A DNA stretch of 64,000 nucleotides from Haematococcus lacustris. Lineage: Eukaryota > Chlorophyta > Chlorophyceae > Chlamydomonadales > Haematococcaceae. The translations under genes and the position numbers were made by a program. Numbering within the stretch: position 1 is the first letter of the stretch; each line of letters begins with the position of its first letter. Below, piece by piece: positions 49,002 through 60,400 of this stretch. The stretch lies in NCBI GenBank assembly GCA_030144725.1, contig JASKMD010000012.1, positions 4,938,623 through 5,002,622 of the forward strand, read 5' to 3'. The notes under the pieces were generated by a model that was not told the DNA's origin, ran no database searches, and was given only the letters and a program-made list of their open reading frames with translations.

Positions 49002-51585
49002 ATGGAGATGATGAACACCAGGACCTTGAAGCGCAGTTTTAGCACCGCTCCGCACAATAGATTGGTCTTAAACCCAGCGCGAAGCACCAGCAAGCAGCAG
49101 CAGCCAAGTCCCGGACTTCTGAGGACACCCCACTCCTTTGCGCTCCTTCAGCTCCCCTTGATTACCGACTTCCATCGCGAGCGTGGGCCGCGAAGCCTGG
49201 TGAGGCATCGCGGCATTCATGGCGAGGGGCATCGCACATTACGATCTCTTGACGCAGCAGCCCAGGTCGCGCGTGCGTGTTGCTGCACCGCGTGTTCGCT
49301 GCGTGAGGCTGTAGCATGTTACGACGTGCAGCCGCACCAATGCGCGCCTGAGCACCTTGCATGACCGCTCCTTGTGTGATGCAGCGCCCCAGCACCCGGA
49401 TGATGGCCACCTCGCTAGACTACTCCCAGGCAGCTACGGACTCCGTGGAGCCCCTGCAGGTCATCATTGACAACAACAGCGACACCGAGTGCACAGTGAT
49501 CACTGTGGAAGGCAAGGACCAGCCGCACCTGCTGATGAGCCTGTCCGGTGCCTTCACCACAGCAGGCTTCACGGTGGTGTCAGCCTCCATTGCCAGCGAT
49601 GACGGCCGTGTGCTGGACGTGTTCAGGGTGCAGACGCCTGACACCAAGAAGGTGCGCTCGCTGTCGGCTCATGGGGGCAAGGGCATGTGGTGGCAGCTGA
49701 GCCAACGATGATGTCATCATGATGCTGTGATGGTGTGATGTGCGCACAGATACCAGTGTGGTGCAAAGTAACCCGTAGCTGCGATGCTGCATGTCGTGAT
49801 CGGCACTGGGGGGTGGTGGGGGGTGTTGCTGAACTGCAGGGGTGTCAGCGTGAGAAGGGGGCAGCAGGGGGCTGGCAACAGTAGCTGCTGTGTGTATAGC
49901 AGCTGGTAGGGGGAGAGGGGGGAGGCTCCGGTGGGGGGGCGGCAGGGGTCACAACCAGTGGCTGAGGCGGCTGCTGCAAACAGGGAGGGCATGGACTTGG
50001 GTGGGTTGCCGCTGGCGGGGGGGACAGGAGGCCTGACCCTCATCTCCCCTGGTGCATGCCCCCTGTGCAGCCAGCTGTCCTCCCTCCTTGCCGCACCGCC
50101 CAGCCCAGCCCACATGGCCTGAGCTTCATGCTTGTAGCGCTTGCTACTGCCCCTCGCTGCTAGCATGCTATGGCACGGCCTCTGCCCCTGGGACCCTGCT
50201 CCTGCTTGCTGGGCTCCTTCACCTGGCCCCACCCCGGCCCCCGCTCTGGCCCTGCCCCTGACCCTCAGCCCCTGCGTGTGGCCCTGCCTGCCTGCCTGGC
50301 CCCGCAGCTGCCCGAGTCCAAGTTCCAGGAGGTCAAAGACCTCATCCTGAGCATGACTGCCACCAGCAGCCGCTCCGGTCGCCCCGCCATTTACGGCATT
50401 GTGGCGGCAGCAGAGGTGGAGCGGCTGCGGCCCCTGTCTAACCTGTCAGGTGCCCACACCTCGTCCCACTCACACCGCAAGTTGTCCTTCCAGCATAACC
50501 ATGATCTGGTCTGATCCGATCTGACCTGATCTGATGTAGCCCAGGCCCTGACCCTGCCCCTGTCAATTGTTGTCATCGTTGTTGGATGGCGTTTGCTGGT
50601 GTCCACCATGATCGCATACTGCCAGCCAGCGTGCAACACAGCGTGCAACACAGAGGGATCCGTTTTGTCAGTAGCTCGAGCTGAGGCAGTGCAGTATGGC
50701 CCGACTCGAGCTGGCGGACAGACGTGCTTGCCCAGACAGGCATGGGTGCCTGGGGCTGTGTTGTGGGGTGCTGGTTGTGGCCAGCTGAGCATGCACCGTG
50801 GCTCAAGCTGGTGCCAGGTGCATGGCTGACCCATGGCTTGAACCAGTGGGACAGCGGCTGGGCAGAGACAGAAGATCACGCACTTGGTCCCAGCTCCCCT
50901 CTGCCCCATAGGGCCCCTCCCCCTGGACCTTTGCCTTCGACGACCTAACCTCGCCCTAGCTCTGTGAGCACCCACCTTGGCCTTGCCCACACACTCAACC
51001 CCTGCCCATCAGACCCCCCTGCCCTGGCCCTCCCCCTGCCAACCACCCCTTGGCCCTGCCCCACCACCCCTGCAGGCCAAGCCGCAGCCAGCGAGGTGCA
51101 GTCCCTGGAGCTGACCGCTGCAGAGATGGCCCAGGCCGCCGCTGACCTGGTAGCGCGCGAGCGTGAGATCCTGAACCTGCGGGGCAAGGGAGTGGACGCG
51201 CGGCAGCTGGCAGCCAAGGAGAGCGCCCGGCAGGAGGCGGCGGCAGTGCTGGAGCGCAAGATGAGCGCCATGGAGGCCCTGCTGGTCTCACGCCGCACTC
51301 TGGGCCCCATGGTGAGGGTGGGGCGGGGCGGGGCAGCGGGAGGTGGGGGTGTGAGGTGGAGGGCGGCAGGAGGAGGCATGGGGTATAAGGTGGGGTGGCG
51401 TGGGGTGAGGTGCGTAGGGGGTGAGGTGGGTGTCAGCAGTGTTTTGGCAGCAGGGGCAGGGCCACGATTGCTAGACACAGTCCCTGATGCCTGCTTGCGT
51501 GATGAGCTGGCTGCACGCACTGGCCCTGAGCCCTGCTGGCCTGCTTGACTGGCTGCATCCCTTGCCAGGTCCAGGCAAATGCAGG

Positions 51586-51624
<39 letters not shown>

Positions 51625-54600
51625 GGCTGGAGCAGGTGGTGGGCGTTGATAGGGTCCCTGGGCTGGAGCAGGCCTCTGTCACCCCTGTCAACATCATCAC
51701 CACCCGTGCATGGCAGCTGCCTGCTGGTCTGCCACACACAGGCTCATGCACTCGTGCTTGGAGGTGGGTGCACCCTTCAGGCCCGGCTGTGCTGTGGGCG
51801 GTGCAGGTGGATGAGAAGGAGGAGGCGGCTGCGGCTTCCCCTGAGTCAAAGATTGCGGCGCAGATGATGGAGGCCATGAAGCCGCAGCGCGTGGGGTCAG
51901 GACCGGGTGCAGGCAATGGCTACGAGATCCTGCTGCAGGTGTGGGGCATGCTGGCGTGGTGGCGGTCAGGTCTGCGGTGGGCGTGCATGGCTCTACAGAG
52001 CTGTTTGCATGATGCGCAAACCGTGCATACTGTGCGGTGGGTGGAGAGAGAGACCTTTCGGGGTGAGCGTACGCATCCCTCATCAGCAGCAGCAATGCTC
52101 CAGGGCACCTGCACTCGTGCCAGCAGCTGAGGCGGCTGTGCAGTCATGATCATCATCATGCACCCCACCTGGTGGGAGGGCAGCCATGGCATGCCCCTAG
52201 CCTACTCTCCTCCCTAAATGCACGCCTAACAGCGAGGGGTGTAGTTCTCCTTTCTTCGTTTCTTTCATGAACCCCATCACCAGCATCACCACCGTGATTG
52301 CCATATGCCAGGTGTGTTGCCTGGCGTGGGCCAGGATCAGTTGTGGCATAAGCCAGGATCAAATGCGACACAATGCATTACCTAGCAATAGTTTCAATGA
52401 TGTCCCGGCAGCAGCCTGTACCCAGGGGGCTAGAGGACAGACGCGATGCATCGCCCATTAGGAGCTGTGATGAAGCCCCAGCAGCAGCTTGCACCTAGGG
52501 GTCATCACACCTGCCCCTGCAACACTGCCCTGCTGCCCATGCCGTCCACTGCCTGTTTGGCCCCGATGCCGGGCCTGACTTTGGCCTGCCCGTCTGCCTG
52601 GCCTCCTGCTGCTGCTGCCGCTGCTGCTGCTGCTGCCGCCGCCGCTGCTGCTGCTGACACTGCTGCTGCTGCTGCTGCTGCTGCTGGTGAACGCTGTGCT
52701 GCTGGGTGCCGCCGGCTGACCCCTGCAGGCATTTAACTGGGAGTCCTGGAAGCACAGCTACTACCGCACGCTGAAGAGCCAGGTCAAGGACATTGCCAAC
52801 ACAGGCTTCACCTCAATCTGGATGCCCCCGCCCAGCGACAGCGTCAGCGAGCAGGTGGGTGGGTGGCAGGCAGCAGGCTGAGGGAGGTCAGGGACCTCAT
52901 CACCACCTCCACCACCCCCTCCACACTGGACCTCCACAGCAGCGGCCACGAGCAGGGGAGGCAGGCAGGGGTGGAAACCCTCCTGTTCGTCAGCGAGCAG
53001 GTGGGTGGGTGGCAGGCAGCAGGATGAGGGGGTCAGGGGCAGGCTGGGACCTTATCAGCACCTCCACTCCCACCCCAGACCTCCACAGCAGCGGCAGCAG
53101 CAAGCAGGGAGGCAGGCATACCGAACAGGAGGGTTTCAGATCAGGACACCCCTATCAACAGCATACCTTACTTGTTCCCAAGAGCAGCAGACGCCTAAGG
53201 TGAGGCAGCTGCCACCACCCACCTCCCACCTGCCATACCTGCCTTCATACCGGGCTCACCTGCCATAACTGGCTTTGTAGGGGGCTCTTCATGACACCTC
53301 CTTCCATGCCTACAGGGACTTTCAGTAGACATGGAGGCGCACGTGCCGCACAACACCACCTCCTGCACCAACCACTCTTTCCTTCCAGACGTGGTCCATG
53401 CGCATGGGCACAGCATGCATGGCACCTGGAGCCCCCTCTCGCCCCTCCACGCGCAGGGCTACCTGCCACGTGACCTGTACTGCCTGGACTCGCGGTACGG
53501 CACTGAGGCGGAGCTGCGTGACGTAATCAAGACCTTCCAGGAGCACAACATCAAGGTCATCGCGGACATCGTGGTGAACCACAGATGCGCCAGTCAGCAG
53601 GTCAGCTGGGCGCCTCTAGGGGGAATCCTGGGCCTTCCCTGGGCCTGGGCAGCGCTGGCAGCCGCCCTGGCTGCTGCCCAAGCTCTGGCTGCTGCTGCTG
53701 CTGCTGCTTCCGACTGCCAATCCTGCTGATCCTGCTCCAGGTGCAGGTGCTGCCTCCATAGGAATAAGACACAGCAGCGCATGTAGGCAACACCTGTGCA
53801 TGGGCTTCCCCACATTACTCAACCTTCAGTCTGTTGGTGGCTTGTGCTGACAGTGCCAGCTGCGGCCAGTCCTGCTCATGCGGCCCCTGACTTCTGGCCG
53901 CTTTCAGTCAGGTTCGCGGCCACCTGCGGCGGTGCCACATGTGGCCCCTGGTCCGGCTGCTGCCGAGTCTGATGCACAGATCCACAAGCCTGCCTACCAC
54001 CACCCTGTTGCTGACAGTGCTGACAGCCTCGCTCTGCTGCAACAGGGCTGGGCATGAGGGCAGGCAGACAGGGCTGGGCATGAGGGCAGGCAGACAGGCA
54101 GGGTAGGTAGCTGTAGGCACTGGAATGCTGGCTGCCAGCAGGCAGCTTACCTGCTGCCCCTCCTGCTCCCCTCCCTGATGCCGCGCCCCCTGTCTGCCTC
54201 AGGGTCCAGATGGCAAGTGGAACAAGTTCGGTGGCCGCATGGCCTGGGACTCTTCAGCCATCTGCCACAACAACCCGGCTTATGGCGGGCGGGGCGCTGC
54301 CAAGCAGGGTGACGACTACACTGCGGCACCCAACGTGGACCACACCCAGGTGATGACTACACTGCGGCAGCAGCAGCAGCAGACAGCCCAGCAAGCAGGG
54401 CTAGCAGCAGACAGCCCAGCAAGCAGGGCTAGCAGCAGACAGCCCAGCAAGCAGGGCTGGCAGCAGACAGCCCAGCAAGCAGGGCTAGCAGCAGCAGGGG
54501 GTGTTGGCAAGAGGGGCAGCATGAGCGGTAGACAGTGCCAGGAAGCAGTGCTAGCAGCAGCAGCAGCAGCAGCAGCCAGTGCCAGCAAGCAATGCCAACG

Positions 54601-56899
54601 GCCTGGTCAATGCCGGTTAGAAAGCCAAGCCAAGCTAAGGTGGGGAGGTGCAGGGACAGCCTGAAGTTGAAGCCAGCAAAGCACTAGTGCTGCTGTCACC
54701 CTTGATCCTTACCCGCCCCCTCCCACACCTCTCACACCACCATACACCTCTCACACCTCCATGCACCTCACACCATGGTGGGTCTACCGCAGCAGGTGAC
54801 ATGCCGCCCCCTCCCCTGCTGCCCTTGCTGCTGCAGGAGCGTGTGCGCAATGACATCATCAACTGGATGAAGTACCTGCGCAACACCATCGGGTACAACG
54901 GCTGGCGCTTTGACTTTGTGCGCGGCTACCCCGGCCAGTTCTGCAAGCAGTATGTGGACGCAACGGTGCCGGAGATGTCATTCGGGGAGTACTGGGACTC
55001 TTGCGATTACACGGATGGAGTGCTGAACTACAACCAGGACAGCCACAGGTGGGCAGGCCAGCCGGCTGGGCAGCGAGTGTGCGCTCAACATGGGTGTGGG
55101 TGTGGGGGTGATGGGTGGGTGTGAGGGTGGGGGGTGGGGATGGGGTGAGTGGGTGTGGGGGGGTCAGCGGGTGAGTGGGTGTTGTTGACCATTGTGCCTA
55201 GTTGTGAGGCCCACCAGGATAGGATAGCCACTGTGAGTGGGTGTGGGTGTGGGGGGCTGTGAGTAGTTGTGGGTGGTTATGGGTGGGCAGGGTGGCCAGG
55301 ACACACTGTGTGCACTCAGCTGTACTACAGTGGCCCAGCCCTCTGGCCCGACCCCTTGGCCCTGTTTCAGTGCAGGCTGTGGTGGTGTGCTGCTGCTGCT
55401 GCTGCTGCTGCTGGCCCCTCCTGCTCCCCTCACACCTCACCAGACACCATTAGTCCTCCACACAGCAACCGTCTCAGCCTGGCATGCCCCTAGCCCTGTG
55501 CCCTGATCCTCCCCCTTGCACCCCCCAGCCCCATGCTATCACACCTCCTCACACCCCCTACCCTGGACCCCGTGCCCTTGCCACCCTCCCCCCACCCTGT
55601 GCCTGCCATTCTTCCTGACCCTGACCGTCTGCCGCTGTTCACCCCTCTGCGGCCTTCCACCCTGCCCTCCCGCCATCCTCCCTTGTCCTCTCACCCTCCC
55701 CCCTTTCCACCCTCCCTCTGACCTTTCATCCCGCCCCACCCTGTGCCTGCCATTCCTCCACCACCCCTTTTCTCCATCCAGCCTGTGCCTGCTACCCTCC
55801 CACCGCCCCATCACCCCAGCCCCCCCCTGCCTCCTCCTCAGGCAGCGCACCATCAACTGGTGTGACAACACTGGCGGCACCTCGGCAGCCTTCGACTTCA
55901 CCACCAAGGGCATCCTGCAGGAGGCGGTGAGCCGGCGCGAGTACTGGCGCCTGTCGGACAGCCAGGGGCGGCCCCCCGGGGTCATCGGCATGTGGCCCTC
56001 CCGCGGCATCACCTTCATCGACAACCACGACACGGGGTCCACCCTGAACCACTGGCCTTTCCCCAGCAAGCACCTGTGTGAGGGCTATGTGTACATCATG
56101 ACCCACCCAGGTGAGGGGGGGTCCGGGAAAGGCGGGACAGGCGGGAGGTGGCAGCGGTGATAGGGGCAGCAGGAGGGGGCGGGAGGAGGAGGGGGCGGGA
56201 GGGCGGGAAGATGAGGTGGTGGGAAGAGTGGGGTGACAGGGGTAGTGTGTGTGCGGTAGAGGGAAACGAGGAGCAGGTGGGATGTGAGGGTGCAGGTTAA
56301 GGAAGGGGGTTGAGGGTTAGAGCTGGCTGCATACTAATGAGGCATGTGTGTGTTATGAGACACACATGATGGGGATCAGGAGTCACAAGCTCAGGGCGGC
56401 AAGAGCAAGTGTGAGGGGGGGTCAAGCAAGCAGCTATACAGCTGGAGTGTAGTGGCTGATGACGTAGGCAGGCTAGGAGTCAATTAGGTGGAACCATGCG
56501 CTGCTCTCTAGCTCTGTTCTGCCTGCCAGCTCCTGTAGCTGCAGCTCACTCTCGGACCCCTGTGACTGTGATAACTGACAAGCCGCTCTGAACCAAACTG
56601 GCGGTGTAGGTACCCCCTGCGTATTCTATGACCACTTTTACCAAGAGAAGGACAACCTGCGGGGCCTGATCATCAAGCTGTGCGAGCTGCGCAAGCGTCA
56701 CGGCTTGAACTCGCGCTCCAAGGTTACAGTGCGCAAGGCTACCGCAGATGTGTATGCCGCGACCATCGACGATAAGATTGCGATGAAGATCGGGTCGGGC
56801 GACTGGTCGCCCAAGTCTTCCGGCATCAAGCTCGGAAACCACGACTTGAAGCTGGCAGTGTCGGGGATCAACTGTGCGGTGTGGGAGGTGCCGTCGTGA
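49002..56899 (+). CDS. Alpha-amylase (GH13) with N-terminal ACT domain
   Basis: Exons: 49002-49199, 49385-49651, 50308-50449, 51076-51311, 51807-51938, 52729-52854, 53457-53600, 54203-54349, 54837-55048, 55842-56110, 56610-56899 (TGA). All ten junctions agree in phase, giving 720 residues. Residues 1-75 look like an organelle transit peptide (MEMMNTRTLKRSFSTAPHNR). Residues of about 90-190 form an ACT-type domain (ITVEGKDQPHLLMSLSGAF, DDGRVLDVFRVQTPD). An Ala/Glu-rich coiled segment follows (AREREILNLRGKGVDAR). The catalytic part has all four GH13 regions: DIVVNHR, GWRFDFVRGY (nucleophile Asp), FGEYWDS (acid Glu) and FIDNHDTGST (Asp). It ends in the plant-type C-terminal sheet domain. It should hydrolyse alpha-1,4 bonds in starch; the ACT domain suggests control by a small ligand. 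A TGTAA lies at 57257. Confidence 0.96.
51589..51621. repeat. (CTG)n microsatellite in an amylase intron
   Basis: Eleven CTG units between exons 51076-51311 and 51807-51938. Confidence 0.9.
52607..52687. repeat. (CTG)n/(CCG)n run in an amylase intron
   Basis: CTG and CCG triplets about 40 bases upstream of the acceptor of exon 52729-52854. Confidence 0.88.
54367..54500. repeat. 27-base repeat (CAGACAGCCCAGCAAGCAGGGCTAG type)
   Basis: Four or five copies of AGCAGACAGCCCAGCAAGCAGGGCT lie just after the donor at 54350. The first bases of the intron (GTGATGACTACACTGCGGCA) also copy exon sequence at 54308-54328, a local duplication across the exon-intron border. Confidence 0.8.
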
Positions 56900-57256
56900 G
56901 TGGGGCACCGGTACGAGGCGTGTGAGGCACAAGAGGCGAGGGAGAGAGTGACCCGCAAGAGTGGCTCGTGGCCCAGCACCGCAAGCACGAGAGGGAAGCT
57001 TGGTCGTGTGCCAAGCTCCTTTATGCAGCTCCCAATCGTTGCTGCCGGGCTAATGGCAACGGCGATTGGAGGCGGAGGACAGCAGCAGGCGGGCGAGGGT
57101 TCAGGCGCATATTGGGTTGCGAGGGCGCGCTTAAACATCTGACGCCGTTCAATTCCTGGTGATGCTGTCGTATGGTTTGCGATTTGCGTATGGTGTTTGA
57201 CCGATCAATGGTCGATGGTTGACTGGTGCGTGTGGACCGGGGTTTGGTGAGCGAGG

Positions 57257-57261
57257 TGTAA
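57257..57261 (+). terminator. TGTAA polyadenylation signal of the amylase gene
   Basis: TGTAA occurs 358 bases after the amylase stop and about 200 bases before the next start codon, in a low-GC stretch. Confidence 0.5.
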
Positions 57262-57457
57262 AAAGTTGATAGGGGTAAGGCCTGGGGTAAAGACGTCAGT
57301 TATCCTTAGTTGTGCGATAGAGACAGTCAACAGCTTCGTGCGGAATGAGGTGGATAGGATGGTTTGTTGCTGAAGACTTTTGCAAGCATGACAAAAATGA
57401 ACCATGTAAATAGCGACCACACGCAAATGTCGAATTACCTCAACATTGCCAGTAGTC

Positions 57458-60400
57458 ATGATATTGGCTGTCCGATATGGGTCCGCCTTCCAGCGCGTGT
57501 TGGGGTCTGCCTTCCTTAGAACACTTTGTCAGGCGTCACCCGATCAGCTCCCTCTCAATAACCCAATACTCGTCAAGTACAATGAGCATGTTGCGAAAGG
57601 ACAGCTGGAGGCAGACCAAAACCAGGTTGGGCATTAACACGGTAGTGCGGGGAGGCACAGCACAGCGCATACATTGCAACAGAACATGTTTCACCAATCA
57701 ACCGCCTGCAGCTACGTGTAGTACAAAGCCTGGCTTTGCTGTTCAATGAGCTGCTGGAGTATAGCCAGCGTGTCAAGGAGCACAGCCAGAAGCTGGAGGC
57801 ATACCAGGTAATGCCGCACACATCATTGGCCGACGAACGCAGTGCTGCAGGCAGGCTTTACAGTTAGTTGCTAGTAGTTTGACACCATCGTAACCCTCAG
57901 CCTGGTATGACCGCTTGGCCTAGCCCTCTAGCCACTGACCTAGGCACTGAAACAGGCAACCCGCTCAATGACCCTTCGCAGTGCTTTTGGATAGCTGCAT
58001 GCTGGCAGTGCTGGGGCTCATGTCTTGCGCAGGCGCGCCATGCAGCCCGTGTGTCTGAGATCCAAGCAGCTGAGGTGGCGCAGGGGCCCAGGGCTGCCCC
58101 ACCCCTACAGCAGCCAGGTTCATCTTCTGGCCTGGGGCTGCTGCAGGGGGTGCGCTCCTGGGTGGCCTCTGCTCTGCAAGGCGGCAGCGCACACAGCCAA
58201 GGCCACAGCCAGGGCCAGGGCAAAGCAAAGTGAGCGGCCCCTTGCTGCTGCTGTGGCGGCTGCAGAGGCAGCGGTGGTGGGTGGCTGCTGCAGCAGAAGT
58301 AGTGATAGTGGAGTAGCCTTGGCGCAGCTTAGCCAGGCCAGCGCTCAGCAGCACAGCTCCCGCTCCCTGGCCCCTCCTGCTGCTCCTGCTTCCTGCTTTC
58401 GCCTGCTGCTGCCGCTGCTGCTCTTGCCTTTCATTGCCTTGGTCCCTGGCCCACCGGACTCTTGCTGCCGCTCCTGCGTGCCGGCAGCAGGCAGCTGTCG
58501 CCGGAGCAGCAAGCCAAGCTGGATGCGGCGCGCTGGGCAGGGCAGGCCACCAGGGAGCTGGGGTCGCCCCCTCCCCGGCCTCCCCCACCCCGAGGCCGAT
58601 ACATCCATGGCAGCGTGGGCAGCGGCAAGAGCTTGCTCATGGTGCGTGGGCAGCCTCAGCAATGCCAATGCTGTGGGACCTGCTTAGTGGCTGGGTCAAG
58701 AGAAACGCAGGATGAAAGAAAGACTGAACCCTTGGGTAGGAAGGTAGCATTGGGTGTGTGCCCATGCAAGGTGGTTAGGTGGTTGGGTCAAGCTCTTGCC
58801 ATGTCTGCCTGGCATCGCGTTATCCACGCCCTGAGTAGAGCGCAACAGTAGCTAAGCCACATGCACACTGTGGAATGTTGCCAGGTCTTGTCATGTGGTG
58901 AGACCAGGTGGTTGCCTGGGCCGTGTGTGTGAGGGTGGTGAAGTGCAGCCAGGATGCAGTGCAGCCAGGATGACGGGCCCTTAGCTACTGGCTAGGTCTA
59001 GAAAGGAAGACTTACTCGCGGCTTACATAGGCAACGACTGTCAATGAAGGTCAGGCAGGCACAGCACATTCCTCCCCTACTGAGGGGTAGAGGGATGTGC
59101 TATCTGTTATCCGATCTGTTTGCATACAGCAAGCATCCGGTACCACTACGTGATTCACTACCCCAGGCAGGCACAGCGCCGCCCGACAGCCTAATAGAGG
59201 GACATGGCAGTGGGCCGGGTACCGTGAGAACCACAGCTGAGCAACAGCAGCAGCTTTGATGTGGCAACTCTGATGAGGCAATGTTGAGGCAGGAGCAGCG
59301 CAGCTGCAGCACCAGGGGAGGAGGGAAGCAGATACGGGCGCACCAGCTCAGGCAAGGGCTGCAGCGGGGTTAGGCATAACAGGAGTGTGGCTATGCTGGT
59401 GGTGGCTGCAGGACCTGTTCTACCAAGAGGTGGCCAGCATCCGACTGGGGCTGCACAGGCGTCAGCACTTCAATGCAGCTATGCTGGAGGTGCGCTGCAG
59501 CTTGCGCCTGCCCTCGTCCTCCCTGTTTGCCTGCCCCACCGCCTGGCCCACCTGCACTACCGGCCTCACATAGCCCTCCCCTCCCGACCCCACTGCCAAC
59601 AGATGACCGGCCGCAAGGCTGCACCTACGTCCACTTGCCACTATTCTTGCCTACGTGTACACTCTTGCCTGCATCCCCTTGCCACTGCTCTGACTCAGCA
59701 GGGATGTGCTGAGGATGGTGGAGGAGCCAATGGGCTGTGGTGTGGTGCGGTGTAACATGGGTGGTATGTTTGTATTGTGTCATGTTGTGTGGTGCGACAC
59801 GGGTGGTGTGGTGCAGTGTGGTGTGGTGTAGTGTGACATGGGGTGGTGTGACATGGGAGGTGTGTTTGTGTTGTGTTGTGTTCTGTTGAGATGGGACCTC
59901 CCTGCCAGGCCCACTTCCCCCCCAAGCTCACCACCACCCTCGAGGCAGTGCACACACTCTGAACTCCCTCACCCTGTTTCCCTAGGCCCTACCCATGCAT
60001 GCTTTTGCCAAAGCACCCTCAGCACATGACACCCGTCTGTCAGCAGCAGCACACATCTCACTCCACTTCTACAACAACACACTGCTGCCGCATCATCACC
60101 GGCAGCCACTAAGCACCCTCCTCTCATGGGAGGATAAGAAGGCTGGGAGGAGAAGAAGGAGCTGGTGCTGTGCGAGGGTCCAGGTGGCGTTGGTGCATGC
60201 ATTTGCTGCCATGCAGATTCACCAGCGTATGCACCAGCTGGACAAACGCATCGCAGCCGAGCAGTCCGCCCTGGCATGGGCAGATGGCCAGGCTCTGGGG
60301 CAGGCAGCCCAGCAGGAGGAGGGAGGCAGCAGCCCAGGAGGGGCGGAGGAGGAGGAAGACGAGCAGCAGCAGGCAGCGAGGGGAGCTAGCCAGGGCCGGC

